Below are positions 53,867 to 63,840 of a DNA stretch of 64,000 nucleotides, one piece after another; positions within the stretch are counted from its first letter, which is position 1; every line of letters starts with the position of its first letter. The notes beneath the pieces were generated by a model. It did not search any database. It was not told where the DNA came from and saw only the letters and a list, made by a program, of their open reading frames with translations. The position numbers were made by a program, and so were the translations under genes. The DNA comes from Powellomyces hirtus (lineage: Eukaryota; Chytridiomycota; Chytridiomycetes; Spizellomycetales; Powellomycetaceae), in assembly GCA_025526995.1 (NCBI GenBank), contig JAHLKG010000001.1, positions 1,798,001 to 1,862,000 on the forward strand, given 5' to 3'.

Positions 53867-53880
53867 CAGGGCTCATAACC
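53867..53880 (-). promoter_or_regulatory. Copia-2 primer-binding site, half-tRNA-iMet type
   Basis: On the minus strand GGTTATGAGCCCTG directly follows the 5' LTR end ...ACCAACA. It matches the complement of the initiator-tRNA anticodon stem-loop and the arrangement in Drosophila copia. Confidence 0.8.
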
Positions 53881-54132
53881 TGTTGGTCTGAGAGTATCTG
53901 GGTAGATAGTTGAGGAAGCTTTCAGGGTAGTTGACTGGGCAAAACAACAAAGTACGCTCTATTGGAGAAAAAGAGAAAAGTCCCACCGATATATTAAGTA
54001 TGGAAGGAAAACTACTTATATCGGAGTTGATCACGTGGTTTGCACGTGATCGCGTGGCTCATCATAGTGGCGTAGCATACGCCCTGCGATGGCGCAGTTG
54101 TGACTCGATGACAGAGTCTGTACGTGCTAACA
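53881..54132 (-). repeat. Copia-2 5' LTR
   Basis: 252 bp with TGTTAGCACG...AGACCAACA ends on the minus strand. It contains the uninterrupted CAGGGTAGTTGAC that gypsy-3 split in the other LTR. Confidence 0.95.
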
Positions 54133-54137
54133 GAACC

Positions 54138-54359
54138 CCTAGATCATCTCCCCGTTCTTTACAAGTTAGCTAAAGTCATTAGGCCAGAGAACCTCATATA
54201 AGAGGGAAGGAAAGTACCTCTCGGTTAGAGACATCATCATCAATACACCCATACCTACATTCAAACAACTACCTCTCTCTCTTTTCCTTCTTCCTCCTGC
54301 CCGCTCACCTTCTTTCGCTTGAAGCATAACCTCCCGCCTTGAAACATAGGCATCTCACA
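54138..54359 (+). repeat. Gypsy-2 3' LTR, right part
   Basis: It resumes with CCTAGATCATCTCC after the duplicated GAACC and ends ATCTCACA, completing the 411-bp LTR. Confidence 0.9.
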
Positions 54360-54818
54360 CTGCTGTCTGGGCCCTTCCAGCCCCCATAGGCCCAACCCTG
54401 CAGAACAATGATCAACTTGACGAATTGACTCTCTAAACTACTCTCAGCGCTAACCCTAAAACTATTCTTACTATTCCAGCAAACATGACATGGAGTTGAT
54501 CAATCTTTTCCTTACGACTCATGTCCAAGCGTGCAATCACTTTGTTGCGGTCCATACTGGCATTGCTTATAACAAGTTTACGTACTTCAATGAGTATGCT
54601 GTCACAAACATTATTGCTTCCGTTATCCTTTGGCAGACATATATCATGAATGTTTTACGTGTTATGCCTGTGGCCTCAGCTGAGGGCGTAACTGCTTAAT
54701 GGTCCAATCAGTTCTACCAATGCTTAATGTCCCAAAATGTTGCAACCTGCTTGCATCAATAAATGGCAGCTCTTTCTCTTGATCCTTCTTTATAGGCAAT
54801 GCCAGTATCGGCTGCAAC
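54360..54818 (+). pseudogene. Gypsy-1 gag remnant, continued
   Basis: It resumes gypsy-1 after the gypsy-2 insertion. The segment 54490..54699 (MELINLFLTTHVQACNHF...) aligns with gypsy-2 gag (MELIDLFVTTNVKACNHF). Stops interrupt it and the rest of gypsy-1 is not found beyond 54818. Confidence 0.75.
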
Positions 54819-55082
54819 TGTTGTGCATAGGTCCAGTTAAGGTGTAGTACAATAGAAAAAAGCTAGCTCGACGCTCTCTATGATGAGGGTACTTTGTATT
54901 GTGTTATTGTTAAGTCTGAACAGTGGGAGAAAAAGATCCATGCTACGAAGAAGAAAAAGTGGCTGTGCAAGCTATCTGAGCATATGCGGTTAGATGGATT
55001 ATAGAGTGCGCAGCGAAGGTGGCGTGGAGTCTTGGGGCGCTGTCGATTTGACAGGTTTGTCTCGCAAGTCCAAAACTTAACA
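54819..55082 (+). mobile_element. Solo LTR, family X, copy 2
   Basis: 264 bp, TGTTGTGCATAGG...ACTTAACA, the reverse complement of copies 1 and 3. The flanks GCAAC and ATAAC are not a duplication. It separates the forward and reversed gypsy-1 fragments. Confidence 0.75.
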
Positions 55083-55370
55083 ATAACAAGGTGATTGCAC
55101 ACTCAAACATTAGTCGTAATGAAAAGATTGATCAACTCCATGTCATGTTCGCTGTAGTAATAAGGAAGAGTTTTGGTATTAGGAGCAAGAGTGGTTCGGA
55201 AGATCAATACGCCAAGTCAATTGTTATTCTGAAGGTCTGAGCCGATAGGGGCTGAATGGTCCAGACGGCGATGGCAGGCGCGGCGATTGTAAGAGTAGCT
55301 GGAGATTACTGAAGAAAAGAAGCAGAGAGAAAGGGAGTACTATTAGAAAAGAACGGGAGTGGTGCTACCA
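55083..55370 (-). pseudogene. Reversed gypsy-1 gag start and primer site
   Basis: On the minus strand a primer site TGGTAGCACCAC (55359..55370) is followed by a leader and a gag start resembling 54360..54560 (CATGGAGTTGATCAATC block). It is a second gypsy-1-family copy in inverted orientation. Confidence 0.7.
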
Positions 55371-55761
55371 TGTGAGGTGCCTGAGTTTACAAGCAGAAGG
55401 AGTGAACTTGAAGTTCTATTCGGACGGAAGCAACAAGAGGAAGTTCCAATTTTGAAGTATGAAGAGAAAAGAAGATGTAGAAGTTGTTGATTTCTTAAGA
55501 GAGAGGCAATCGCATGTGTGAATTGTCTCTGGTTACAAAGAAAAGATCTTTTCCCTTCCCTTATATAGGAAAAAATTGTTTCAAATTAGAGCAAAGTGGA
55601 GATGATTTCTTGGCAGTCATGAAACTGTGGAGTAGTTCCGGAGGTCGTTTATGAGTGATTATGGTAATTGCTTATGAGGTGCGTCTGTTTTGATGTAGAA
55701 CATGGCGTTTTACTTGCCGAAAGAGATATGTTTGTATATATGCCTTTATGATCATCTCACA
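55371..55761 (-). repeat. Reversed gypsy-1-family LTR
   Basis: 391 bp; on the minus strand it starts TGTGAGATGATC and ends GCACCTCACA. It parallels the gypsy-1 LTR at 22534..22925 in length and sequence. Confidence 0.8.
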
Positions 55762-56146
55762 ACAATGTGTGGTACATAAAAATTTGCTCTGTTGGACAAC
55801 AATGCTTGGATAAATGTCCCCTATTATGTACAATGCCTGCCCTGCCATCTCCAGTAGATCAATTGTACCCCTGATCTTGACGATATCTGAGCTTTTGTTG
55901 TGCACCATAGAACGTCTCATGATTATACATACATAGCGTCACATGATTATGAAAAAGAACTTTTGAATGAGCGCAGGGTTGCGCAGAAATAAAAGGAATA
56001 TCATAGTTTGTTATGTCAGCTGCACGCAAATACTGTTCAAGGGAAGGTGGGGATAGATGCCAAACACCGAAAGCTGCGCTACTGTACAAAATGGAAAGCA
56101 GATTGGTAAAAAGTGCTGCAACCATATAATACTTTGCAACCAGCTG
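55762..56146. other. Spacer between LTR fragments
   Basis: About 385 bp with no recognised gene or repeat. Confidence 0.4.
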
Positions 56147-56411
56147 TGTTGAGTTTTGGACTTGTGAGACAAACCTGTCAAATCAACAGTGCCCCAAGAC
56201 TCCATGCCATCTCTGCTGCGCATCCTATAATCTATCGAACCACGTATACTCAGATAGCTTGCACAGCCACTTTTTCTTCTTTTTAACGTAGATCCTCTGT
56301 CACCCATCATTTAGACTTAACAATAACACAATACAAAGTACCATTGTCATAAAAAGTGTCGAGCTAGCTTCTTTCTGCTGTACTACACCTTAACCAGACC
56401 TAGGCACAACA
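56147..56411 (-). mobile_element. Solo LTR, family X, copy 3
   Basis: 265 bp, TGTTGAGTTTTGG...GGCACAACA, flanked by perfect AGCTG duplications (56142..56146 and 56412..56416). It defines the exact ends of this family. Confidence 0.85.
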
Positions 56412-56416
56412 AGCTG

Positions 56417-57184
56417 CAGCAAGATCATCTTATTCTTTTTGAAGTCTGTAAATGTCCAATACTGCAAAAGTTTTCCAAATCTCTCTTCATCCGATATCCG
56501 CGCAGAGCTCATGCATGCAACTCTTTTTGCCGGGGTGTCAGCACGCTCCCTTTCCAACCCAAGACAAGCCAATTCGATAGTGCATAGACAGGGTCACCAT
56601 AGATATGGAACTGCTTATCACCAAAGCAACTGTGTGCAGTTATCTTCTCCGAAAGTCCACTTCTGTGCAAAATTCGCGCTTCATGCCGTTTTCCCACAAA
56701 CGGCAAGTTGAGACGAACAATCAGACCATCAGGGGCTACAGTGTGACAGATGCATTGTGATATGGATGGCTGTAGCGTTGGAATGAAAGAGATGGGGTAA
56801 TGCTAGGAGAGAGCAATGGACATGCAGGCTTGATACAGCATCGATACTATTACTCGGCTGTGGGAGTGAAATGGGGAAAGTGTGGCTGATTGGAAGATGC
56901 GATAATTCGATTGTGGGGGATCCCATGAAATCAAAGAAATCAATTCCCCCCTTTGAGGCTGAAACACGGAGGGCTGGTATTACGTTGTATTCCAGTCACA
57001 CGTGACACGCAGCAGTTGTTGACTCGATCGAGTGACATTTTTCCCCCAATATCGATATGCTCATTTTAACTGTATCTCCCAAGGTATTCGTTATTACCAG
57101 ATGCGATACTCTACGTCGTCTGCGTGAGTCGTCGCTGTTTGGCTGGGACATTCCCCGCCACCTTCTCAGTCCCACCACAAAGTC
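56417..57184. other. Intergenic, upstream of the membrane-protein gene
   Basis: No gene is supported. ATATCGATATG near 57049 resembles the ATCGATAGT sites at 9.5-9.8 kb and lies about 130 bp before the next start codon. Confidence 0.45.
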
Positions 57185-58481
57185 ATGTCTGCAACTCCCA
57201 TATCGAGCAGCGCCATGCTCGCCAGCATTGCCCTGTTTGCCTATACCATGTTCCACCTTGGACGGTATGTTATACACGGCCCGCGGCTCTTGTTGCGTCC
57301 AGCACCGTGTCGTGTCGTCTTGCTTTCGCACTGACCCCCGCGTGATATGACTCCCACTTTCATTCACTCAGGCTGAAAACAGTCAAAGGCAGACTCTTGA
57401 CCCTCCTCTTTATCGGCTCGTTTGCATGCATTGGAAACTGTTATGGGCTCCTGTGGCTTCTGAACCTTGACTCGAATCCGTTGCAGCTTGTCAATGCATT
57501 TGAAACGCTCTGGTACGTTCGAGAGACGACCCTGCAGAAGCAGCACAATAAGGTCGGAGCGGAGCCGGTTGACTCGATTGCTGATTGAGCTCCTTTCTGG
57601 GCAACCATGATAGTTGGTTTCTGATGATCCAGATCTCCACATATCTGTACTGCGAACGCGTCGTCATCTTTGCTGCCCCAACAAAAATACGCTGGGTCTG
57701 GATCATTCAAGCGCTGATCCTGATCTCGCAGTTGGTCGAAGGGGTCGTCTACCAGGTGTGACAAAGGAACCTGCACACAAAAGGCGTCCCTATCAAGGCA
57801 CCCCCAAAGCTGACGCCTCCACTTTTCTCTCCCGTCTAGTACGAATCCCAAGTATCCAAAGACTTCACCGTCTTCTACAAAACCTCCATCATCACCACCA
57901 CAATCACGTGCCTCGCCGAGGTTATCCTCTACATGCTGCTTCTCCGTCTCGTTATGCAACGCTTTACGCCAGGGTCCCTAATGCACTCGATCCTCCGTCG
58001 GAAACTCCTGATTGCCATGGCCATTGTCGTTGCTTTCGACATTGCCATCTGGGCCCTCGGCATCGCCAACCAACTCGAAGCTCACCTTTTCATCAAACCC
58101 GTCGCTTACCAGTACCGCATCGGAGCAGCCCTCAGCTTTTATGGCGTCCTCGTGGATCTGTTGAAGGATGGAACCAGTGTGAGAGCAGTTCGGGACGCAG
58201 CGAGTGATGGGAGGACCACCTTGTCGGCCAACATGGCAATTTTGACGACACCGAGCATCAAGTCGTCGAGATTCACGTTGCCACATTGTCACCATCAGCA
58301 GTCGAATTCGATTGGGTCGGCCGCTGACCTCGGTCCGCTACCAACCGAACTCGCGCGGAACCATCGGCAGCAGCAGCAGCAGCCACCACTCTCCGGCATG
58401 GACGACGCCCTGGTCAACGTCAACAATACCTATAATCTGGCCCTTTATCCCACTTCCCCCTCGCGAAGGGGTAGTCGGTGA
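57185..58481 (+). CDS. Predicted seven-helix membrane protein, unknown function
   Basis: Four exons, join(57185..57264, 57372..57512, 57614..57755, 57840..58481), 334 residues. Donors are GTATGT, GTACGT and GTGTGA; acceptors CTCAG, GATAG and TCTAG; joins are in phases 2, 2 and 0. Hydrophobic segments appear in order: SAMLASIALFAYTMF, LLTLLFIGSFACIGNCYGLL, LCWFLMIQISTYLY, WVWIIQALILISQLVEGVVY, SIITTTITCLAEVILYMLLL, LLIAMAIVVAFDIAIWALGI and IGAALSFYGVLVDLL, giving about seven helices. The C-terminal about 100 residues are hydrophilic with a Gln run, probably cytoplasmic. The layout is receptor-like, but I see no GPCR-specific motif, so function is open. The third junction (TG joined to T, giving Cys) was chosen because the alternative acceptor makes a stop. 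Confidence 0.7.
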
Positions 58482-58965
58482 CCCCTGAAACTACTGCCCC
58501 ACACATCTGTCATTCCCTTGTTCGCCCAGCGTACCCGCGCGGATGTTTTCACGTACATAGTTTACATAATTTAACCACTTTCTTTAGCCACCCACCCACC
58601 CTGCTCAGCCGGCGTATCTTCACATAGCTCTATGTTTATTTTTTTGGGTCTATCTAAACACGTATGTTCTTTTTCTTGGAGCTGCGGATCTCATAGGGCG
58701 CATCTAGACTGTGTAGGTGGCAGGATGCTTGTGCGTCGATGGATGCCAGTGCGTTGAATGTAAATAATGCAGCGAGAAGGAAGAACCAGCATCCAGCAAC
58801 AAAATGTACGTTCTTCATTTAAACAACTCTAAATGTATTGTTTGTGCAGAATCGTTCGAAAGCTTGGGTCAAAAACGCGTCACGGCCACCCACAAGAAAC
58901 CAACGAAACAAGAAACAAAAACAAAAATATCTTACACTGGTTCACCATCATCCAGTCCAGACACG
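58482..58965. other. Intergenic between two head-to-tail genes
   Basis: It carries the 3' end of the membrane-protein gene and the promoter of the GST-like gene. The downstream frame is open from an earlier ATG at 58804, but those 54 residues are low-complexity and Lys/Thr-rich. Confidence 0.45.
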
Positions 58966-60210
58966 ATGCGCAACCCGGTCACCCGCCTACAAGCCCGCCT
59001 CGCACTCCACTCCCATCCACCCACCGCTCCCCCCATCATCCTCCACACCCCCGCTCACATCACATCCACCCCGCTGCTGCAAGACGATGCGCGCCGCCTG
59101 CGGTGGTGTCTCACTCTCAAGGACGCCGACTGGTACGAATGTGCAGCGGCCGCGGCCACCGACTCGGGGCCGGGACAAACCCGCGCCGCTAATGACGACT
59201 CGTGGAATGGGAGCAGCGTCCTACCCCGCTTGACTGGGCTGCGACACCACCCCCCGCGCGAGACCGCGGGTGGATGCGATTCAGTCGTGATGCAAGTCGG
59301 GCGCGATTTCTACTGGGGCGTCGCAGCCGCCACCCGCGGCATCGAACGCCGCTGTGGACACCCGACCCTCTTCCCCTCCCGCACGGGCGGCGGCGTCGGG
59401 AAAGCAGACGAAAATCTCGCATTCATGATGCGACGATGGGCAGATACGAGTCTGCGACCCGCCATGCTTCCCTTCCTCTCCTCCTCCTCACCCCCGCACC
59501 CTCATCTGAATTACGACGCACTCCACGCCCACCTCACCCACATCGAAGACCTCCTGTCCACGTCCCTCCCCGCACGGACATTTGCCGCTACAGCCGACGT
59601 GAACCCCGATCGCCGCATCACGCTGCCCGCGGGACCACCGGGCATCCCAGACGAGACGACGACGCGGACCCGCTGGCATGGCGTGTGTCCCGGTGCGCCG
59701 TACCCACATGCAGCGGATATTTTTTTGGCGTCGACGGTGCTGACGCTGCGGACCCATGTGGGGGGGTTTAGAAAGGCGTTTGGGGAGTCGTATCCGTTGA
59801 CGAGCGCGTGGGTGACCCGCGTGGGCGAGTATCTCGTCCCGCAGACGGAGGCGGTGGATGTGACGGGACTGGATTGTGTCAACGTCCTTGCGAACAACTA
59901 CACGGTCGGCGAGCTCGGCAACACCACCCCCACCGCATCACCATCATCATCATCATCATCATCTCCCGCAACAAACCACAACGACACCCGCACCATCACC
60001 CTCGCGACCGGCGAATCCTTCACGGGCACGTTTGTCTCCTCCACCCCGCACGACATCACCCTCCAGCTCGCTGTCCCCACCCACCACCCCTCATCCACCC
60101 CGCCGCCCCCGCAATCGAGCGACACGGCACACTGCTCGATTACCCTGCCCCGCGAAGACGTGGTCACCCATCACGCGGCCGTAAAGAAGGCGTTTCGCTA
60201 TGTGGAGTGA
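58966..60210 (+). CDS. Glutathione-S-transferase-fold protein
   Basis: Single exon, 414 residues from the ATG at 58966 (468 if from 58804). The N-terminal part fits a thioredoxin-like GST domain: a beta strand PPIILHTP, helix DDARRLRWCLTLKDADWYEC, the cis-Pro segment SSVLPRLTG, and a DS-containing turn (GGCDSVVMQVG). The linker HPTLFPS and the helix ENLAFMMRRWADTSLRPAML resemble the start of the GST C-terminal domain. A later region (FLASTVLTLRTHVGGFRKAF) looks like further helices. Ser runs (an ATC microsatellite near 59940) and a C-terminal TGESFTGTFV segment are additions. Catalytic competence and substrate are unknown. Strong C-richness produces long shadow frames on the other strand. Confidence 0.5.
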   Translation: MRNPVTRLQARLALHSHPPTAPPIILHTPAHITSTPLLQDDARRLRWCLTLKDADWYECAAAAATDSGPGQTRAANDDSWNGSSVLPRLTGLRHHPPRETAGGCDSVVMQVGRDFYWGVAAATRGIERRCGHPTLFPSRTGGGVGKADENLAFMMRRWADTSLRPAMLPFLSSSSPPHPHLNYDALHAHLTHIEDLLSTSLPARTFAATADVNPDRRITLPAGPPGIPDETTTRTRWHGVCPGAPYPHAADIFLASTVLTLRTHVGGFRKAFGESYPLTSAWVTRVGEYLVPQTEAVDVTGLDCVNVLANNYTVGELGNTTPTASPSSSSSSSPATNHNDTRTITLATGESFTGTFVSSTPHDITLQLAVPTHHPSSTPPPPQSSDTAHCSITLPREDVVTHHAAVKKAFRYVE

Positions 60211-61055
60211 CCGAAATTCCGTTTTGCGCAATCCTAGACTTCCCCCCCAATGGGAAGAGACGCTGGGAAACCGCCGCATTTTACACAAATAAAATAGATA
60301 TAACCGCAGGCATTCCCGACCGTTTTGTTTTTGCTTCTCGTTTTCACATGTTGTGGTTGTCTACGCCCCTCACTGTTTGCAGTTGGATGTGGACACCCCT
60401 CCCCCCCCCCCCTGCAACGGTGTTAGGGTTGCGCAGAGTTGGGAACATATTTGGTAGAGAAATAAGAAACCCACGTGCTACTGCTGCGGCTGCGTTTATA
60501 CCGGGTTGATCGAAAAAACAAGAATAAAAAAAAAAAAATAGGGCGGGTAGGCTAGCTCGCTCGCTCGCTCGACACACATATACCAAAGAAACGCAGATTT
60601 TGGGGCGGCACATAGAGTTCTGGTGTGGGTTTTTCTTTGCGCTTCTGTTGAACATGCGGGGGTTGTGGGGTTGCCGGGTTGTGAGGGGTTGTGGTGTTTT
60701 GGGCCGTCACCCCTATCCCGCGTCCATCCCAACCGGTTGATGATGCCGCCGCGCCCCCCACCACGGGACGGGGCGTTGCGTTCTGGCTTGTTCGCACACC
60801 CCATGTCGCGGAGGGGGGAGGGGTGTGCCGTTTGCATGTCTCGTCTAAATGCAGAGCGGGTAAAAAGAAAGAAACAGCGTGTATTTTTTTTTTCGTGCCA
60901 AGGTACAGGGGCATGTGGTGCGGGGGGGTGGGGGCACTTTGTTTGTCTAAACACTATAGTCGCTACATTTCAAATGGAATTCTGTCTCGCAACCTCTGTG
61001 TGTGTCGCTACATACAGAGTGTTCTACCGTTTTACTCGTTTTGACGTTGTCCGTC
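60211..61055. other. Tail-to-tail intergenic region
   Basis: It lies between the GST-like gene (plus) and the MCC gene (minus). It contains a C-run (60398..60410), an A-run (60528..60538) and a GCTC tetranucleotide run (60553..60571). No gene is supported; both terminators should be here. Confidence 0.5.
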
Positions 61056-63840
61056 TTACTCGGATTTGGGGGTGTCCTCAAAGACGACGAGGACGCGATC
61101 CTGGGGCACAACGTCGCCCTCGGCGACTCTGACGGCCTTGACGACGGCGCCGTCGGTCGGGGCTTTGACAACATGTTCCATCTTCATGGCTTCGAGGACA
61201 AGGACGGTTTGGCCTTTGCGCAGCACGTCGCCCACGCGGACCTCCAGTTTGGCGATTTTGCAGGGCATCGGCGCTTTGACGGTGGTTGCGGCGGCGGCGG
61301 CGGCTGCCGTGGTGGACGTGGTGGTGGTGGGTGCGGCAGGGAGGGTGAATGTGTGCGGTGCGTTGTTGGCGGGTCGGATTTGGATCGAGGTCGGGGTGTG
61401 GATGATGGCTGCCGCCGTGGCGATGCGACCGTCAATCTCGAGTCTCAGGTGGGTATGGATGAGGGTAGTGCCAGTGGTCGTCGTCGTCCGTGTGGTCGTC
61501 GTGCCTTCATCCACGACTCTCACGCGTTGCGGGTCCGCTGCATTCAGCGTGACGCTATACACGCCCTCCTCCGCGCCGCTTTGCCGCGCCACCTCGACCA
61601 CCACATGGGTTCCATCGTCATCCACGAGTGTCACCCGTCGCTTGGGCCCCGCATTGATTCTAAACGATGCGAGACGCGTCCACGGGTCGCTGGTAATTTT
61701 GCCGTGAGCCGTCGAGGTCGATGTCGCGATGGCTGGGGTGGTGAGCACGGCACTGAGGGCCGCAGTGGCAAAGGTGGAAAACGACGTGGCGGGCCGCGGG
61801 GGCAGCAGGTCTTTTTCGTGTTTGGGGATAAATCCCGTTTCCACGTCGGCGGCGATAAACGAGGGGTGCGCCGCGAGAGCTTTGAGGAACTCAATGTTGG
61901 TGTGCAGGCCAGAGACCTAGTGAGGAGAGGGGGAAAGACGGGGGGTGGGGGTGAGGTGAGGAGGGGGAAGGGTGGGGGGTTGTGAATGTGTGGGGGATAC
62001 GTACGTGGAAATCAGCAAGCGCGTTCCGGAGTGCTCGCAACGCTTCGTCTCTGTCCCGGCCTCCGACGACCAATTTCGAAATCATGGGGTCTGTAGTTTC
62101 ACAACAGTAAAAAAAAAAAAGAAACCGGCCCATCGCAGTCAGTCGCATCACTCCCCCGACACCCCCGCCCGCCCGCCCGCTGCCTCAGTTTTTGCATGTC
62201 CCCGCCTTACCATAGTAAACACTAACTTCATCCCCCATTCTCACTCCCGTCTCCACTCTCAACCGGTCGTGTTCTTGGGGCGTGGCAAGGTACGCGAGGG
62301 TTCCCGTATCGGGCAAAAAGTTGTTGCGCGGGTTCTCGGCGTAGATGCGGGCCTCGAACGCGTGGCCCGTGATGGCAAGCTCGTTTTGCAGTTTGGGAAG
62401 CCGGTTGCCAGAGGCGACTTGCAATTGCCATTCAACGAGGTCCGTCGAAGTGATCATTTCCGTGACTGGGTGCTCGACCTAATGGGGTGAGAGAGGAGAA
62501 ACGAAACGACAGTTTGCGTGATCAAGAAGCGTGTTTTGGTGATGGAGGTCAAGTGTATGGGATATGGTATACCTGCAACCGGGTGTTCATTTCCATGAAA
62601 TAGAACTTGTTGGTATCGGTGTCCAGGATAAACTCAACGGTACCGGCACCGACATAATTGACCGCTTTCGCCGCTGCCACCGCCTTCTCCCCCAAATCCT
62701 TTCTCAGTTCCTCGCTCAATCCCGGAGCCGGTGCCTCCTCGAGGACCTTTTGGTGTCGCCTCTGGACACTGCAATCGCGTTCGAACAAGTACACTGCGTT
62801 GCCATGGGTATCCGCAAACACCTGGACTTCCACATGGCGCGGGCGGACCAGGTACTTTTCCACGAGGACGTTATCGTCGCCAAACGACTTCATGGCTTCG
62901 CGTTTAGCCGACTCGAGCATTTGGTAGAATTCGGGTTCCGTCTCCACGATCCGCATGCCTTTACCGCCGCCGCCCTTGATGGCTTTGATCAGGACGGGGA
63001 ACCCGATGCGTTTGGCTTCCTCGAGCAGTCGCGCAGGGGTCTGGTCCGTGCCGTGGTAGCCGGGGACACAGGGGACGTTGGCATTCTCCATAATGATTTT
63101 ACTCGCGCTCTTGGATCCCATATCCACAATCGCCTGGGCAGGGGGTCCGACAAACGCCACGCCGGCATCCACAACCGCGGCCGCAAACGCCGCGTTTTCC
63201 GACAAGAAGCCGTAACCGGGGTGAATGGCCTGTGCACCCGCTTGCTTGGCGACGGAAATGATCTTGTTCATCTGGAGGTACGAGTCGGCGGACGGCGCGG
63301 GGCCGATCAGGTAGGCTTCGTCCGCGAGCGACACGTGCATGCTGTGGCGGTCGGCTTCCGAGTAGACGGCGACCGTCTTGACCCCGAGTTTTTGGGCCGT
63401 GCGCATGATCCGGCAGGCGATTTCACCGCGGTTCGCGATGAGGAGCTTGGTAAACATGGGTTTGCGGTTGCTGGTCTCGAGGGAGGTTGTTGATGTGGAA
63501 GCTAGATGGGGGGGACAAACAGGGTGCGTCAGTGCTTTATAGCTGAAAGCGTTGACTTGGCGAGTTAAGCTCCATCTGACTCTACTCCAATACATCTACC
63601 GCCTCTTTCCTTTTCCGTCACTACTCCCAAACTTGACGTTGCGAGCCCCCATTTCCGTTCCCAGGGCGGCGCACAATGGACTGTCGCGCCACTCCGCAAC
63701 CCGAGACTGCAATTGGCAAACTCACCCTCACGCCAGCGCAAGCCTCCAGCGATCGCCGCGGTCCTGCTGGTCCGCAAAAGGACCCTGTGTGGCCGAGCGG
63801 CGCCGGCCGCCGGGAACCTTCCGGCCAAAGTTGTGAACAT
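61056..63840 (-). CDS. MCCC1: 3-methylcrotonyl-CoA carboxylase alpha (biotin-containing) subunit
   Basis: Five exons, complement(61056..61916, 62005..62090, 62211..62478, 62573..63501, 63600..63840), about 794 residues. It carboxylates 3-methylcrotonyl-CoA with the beta subunit in mitochondrial leucine breakdown. Visible: biotin-carboxylase N-domain [33 protein letters not shown], the ATP-grasp glycine loop [22 protein letters not shown] joined to [26 protein letters not shown] joined to DPMISKLVV, and a C-terminal biotinyl domain with EAMKMEH (biotin on the Lys). Introns have GT-AG borders. The first exon encodes an Arg/Ala-rich presequence ([20 protein letters not shown]) but its donor is weak. 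Starting at the ATG at 63595 without that intron would also give a plausible presequence. The Ala run before the biotinyl domain is a hinge. Confidence 0.92.

Larger units (their letters stand above)
30541..54132 (-). mobile_element. Copia-2: Ty1/copia element nested in gypsy-2
   Basis: Minus-strand element with 5' LTR 53881..54132 and 3' LTR split into 30541..30590 and 41146..41346 by gypsy-3. The target duplication GAACC is perfect (30536..30540 and 54133..54137), and the intact gypsy-2 5' LTR shows the single-copy site. Its own sequence is about 30541..30590, 41146..42582 and 49662..54132; gypsy-3 and gypsy-4 fill the rest. Confidence 0.95.
23030..54359 (+). mobile_element. Gypsy-2: old Ty3/gypsy chromovirus, host of the nested stack
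   Basis: 5' LTR 23030..23440; the 3' LTR is split into 30352..30540 and 54138..54359 by copia-2. Both LTRs total 411 bp once the duplicated GAACC is counted once. Flanking 5-mers are CTGCC and CTGCT. Its own interior (about 23441..30351) is heavily mutated and contains a MITE and a solo LTR; everything from 30541 to 54132 is younger DNA. Confidence 0.85.

Noticed and set aside
59202..60509. Alternative plus-strand frames over the GST-like gene
   Set aside because: They are His/Arg/Pro low-complexity shadows of the chosen frame.
61002..61985. Long plus-strand frame opposite the end of the MCC gene
   Set aside because: It is Gly/Arg-rich shadow of the GC-rich biotinyl and linker exon; the minus strand has the EAMKMEH biotin site.
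62564..63493. 309-codon plus-strand frame opposite the biotin carboxylase exon
   Set aside because: The minus strand is an unmistakable biotin carboxylase; the frame is a codon-bias shadow.
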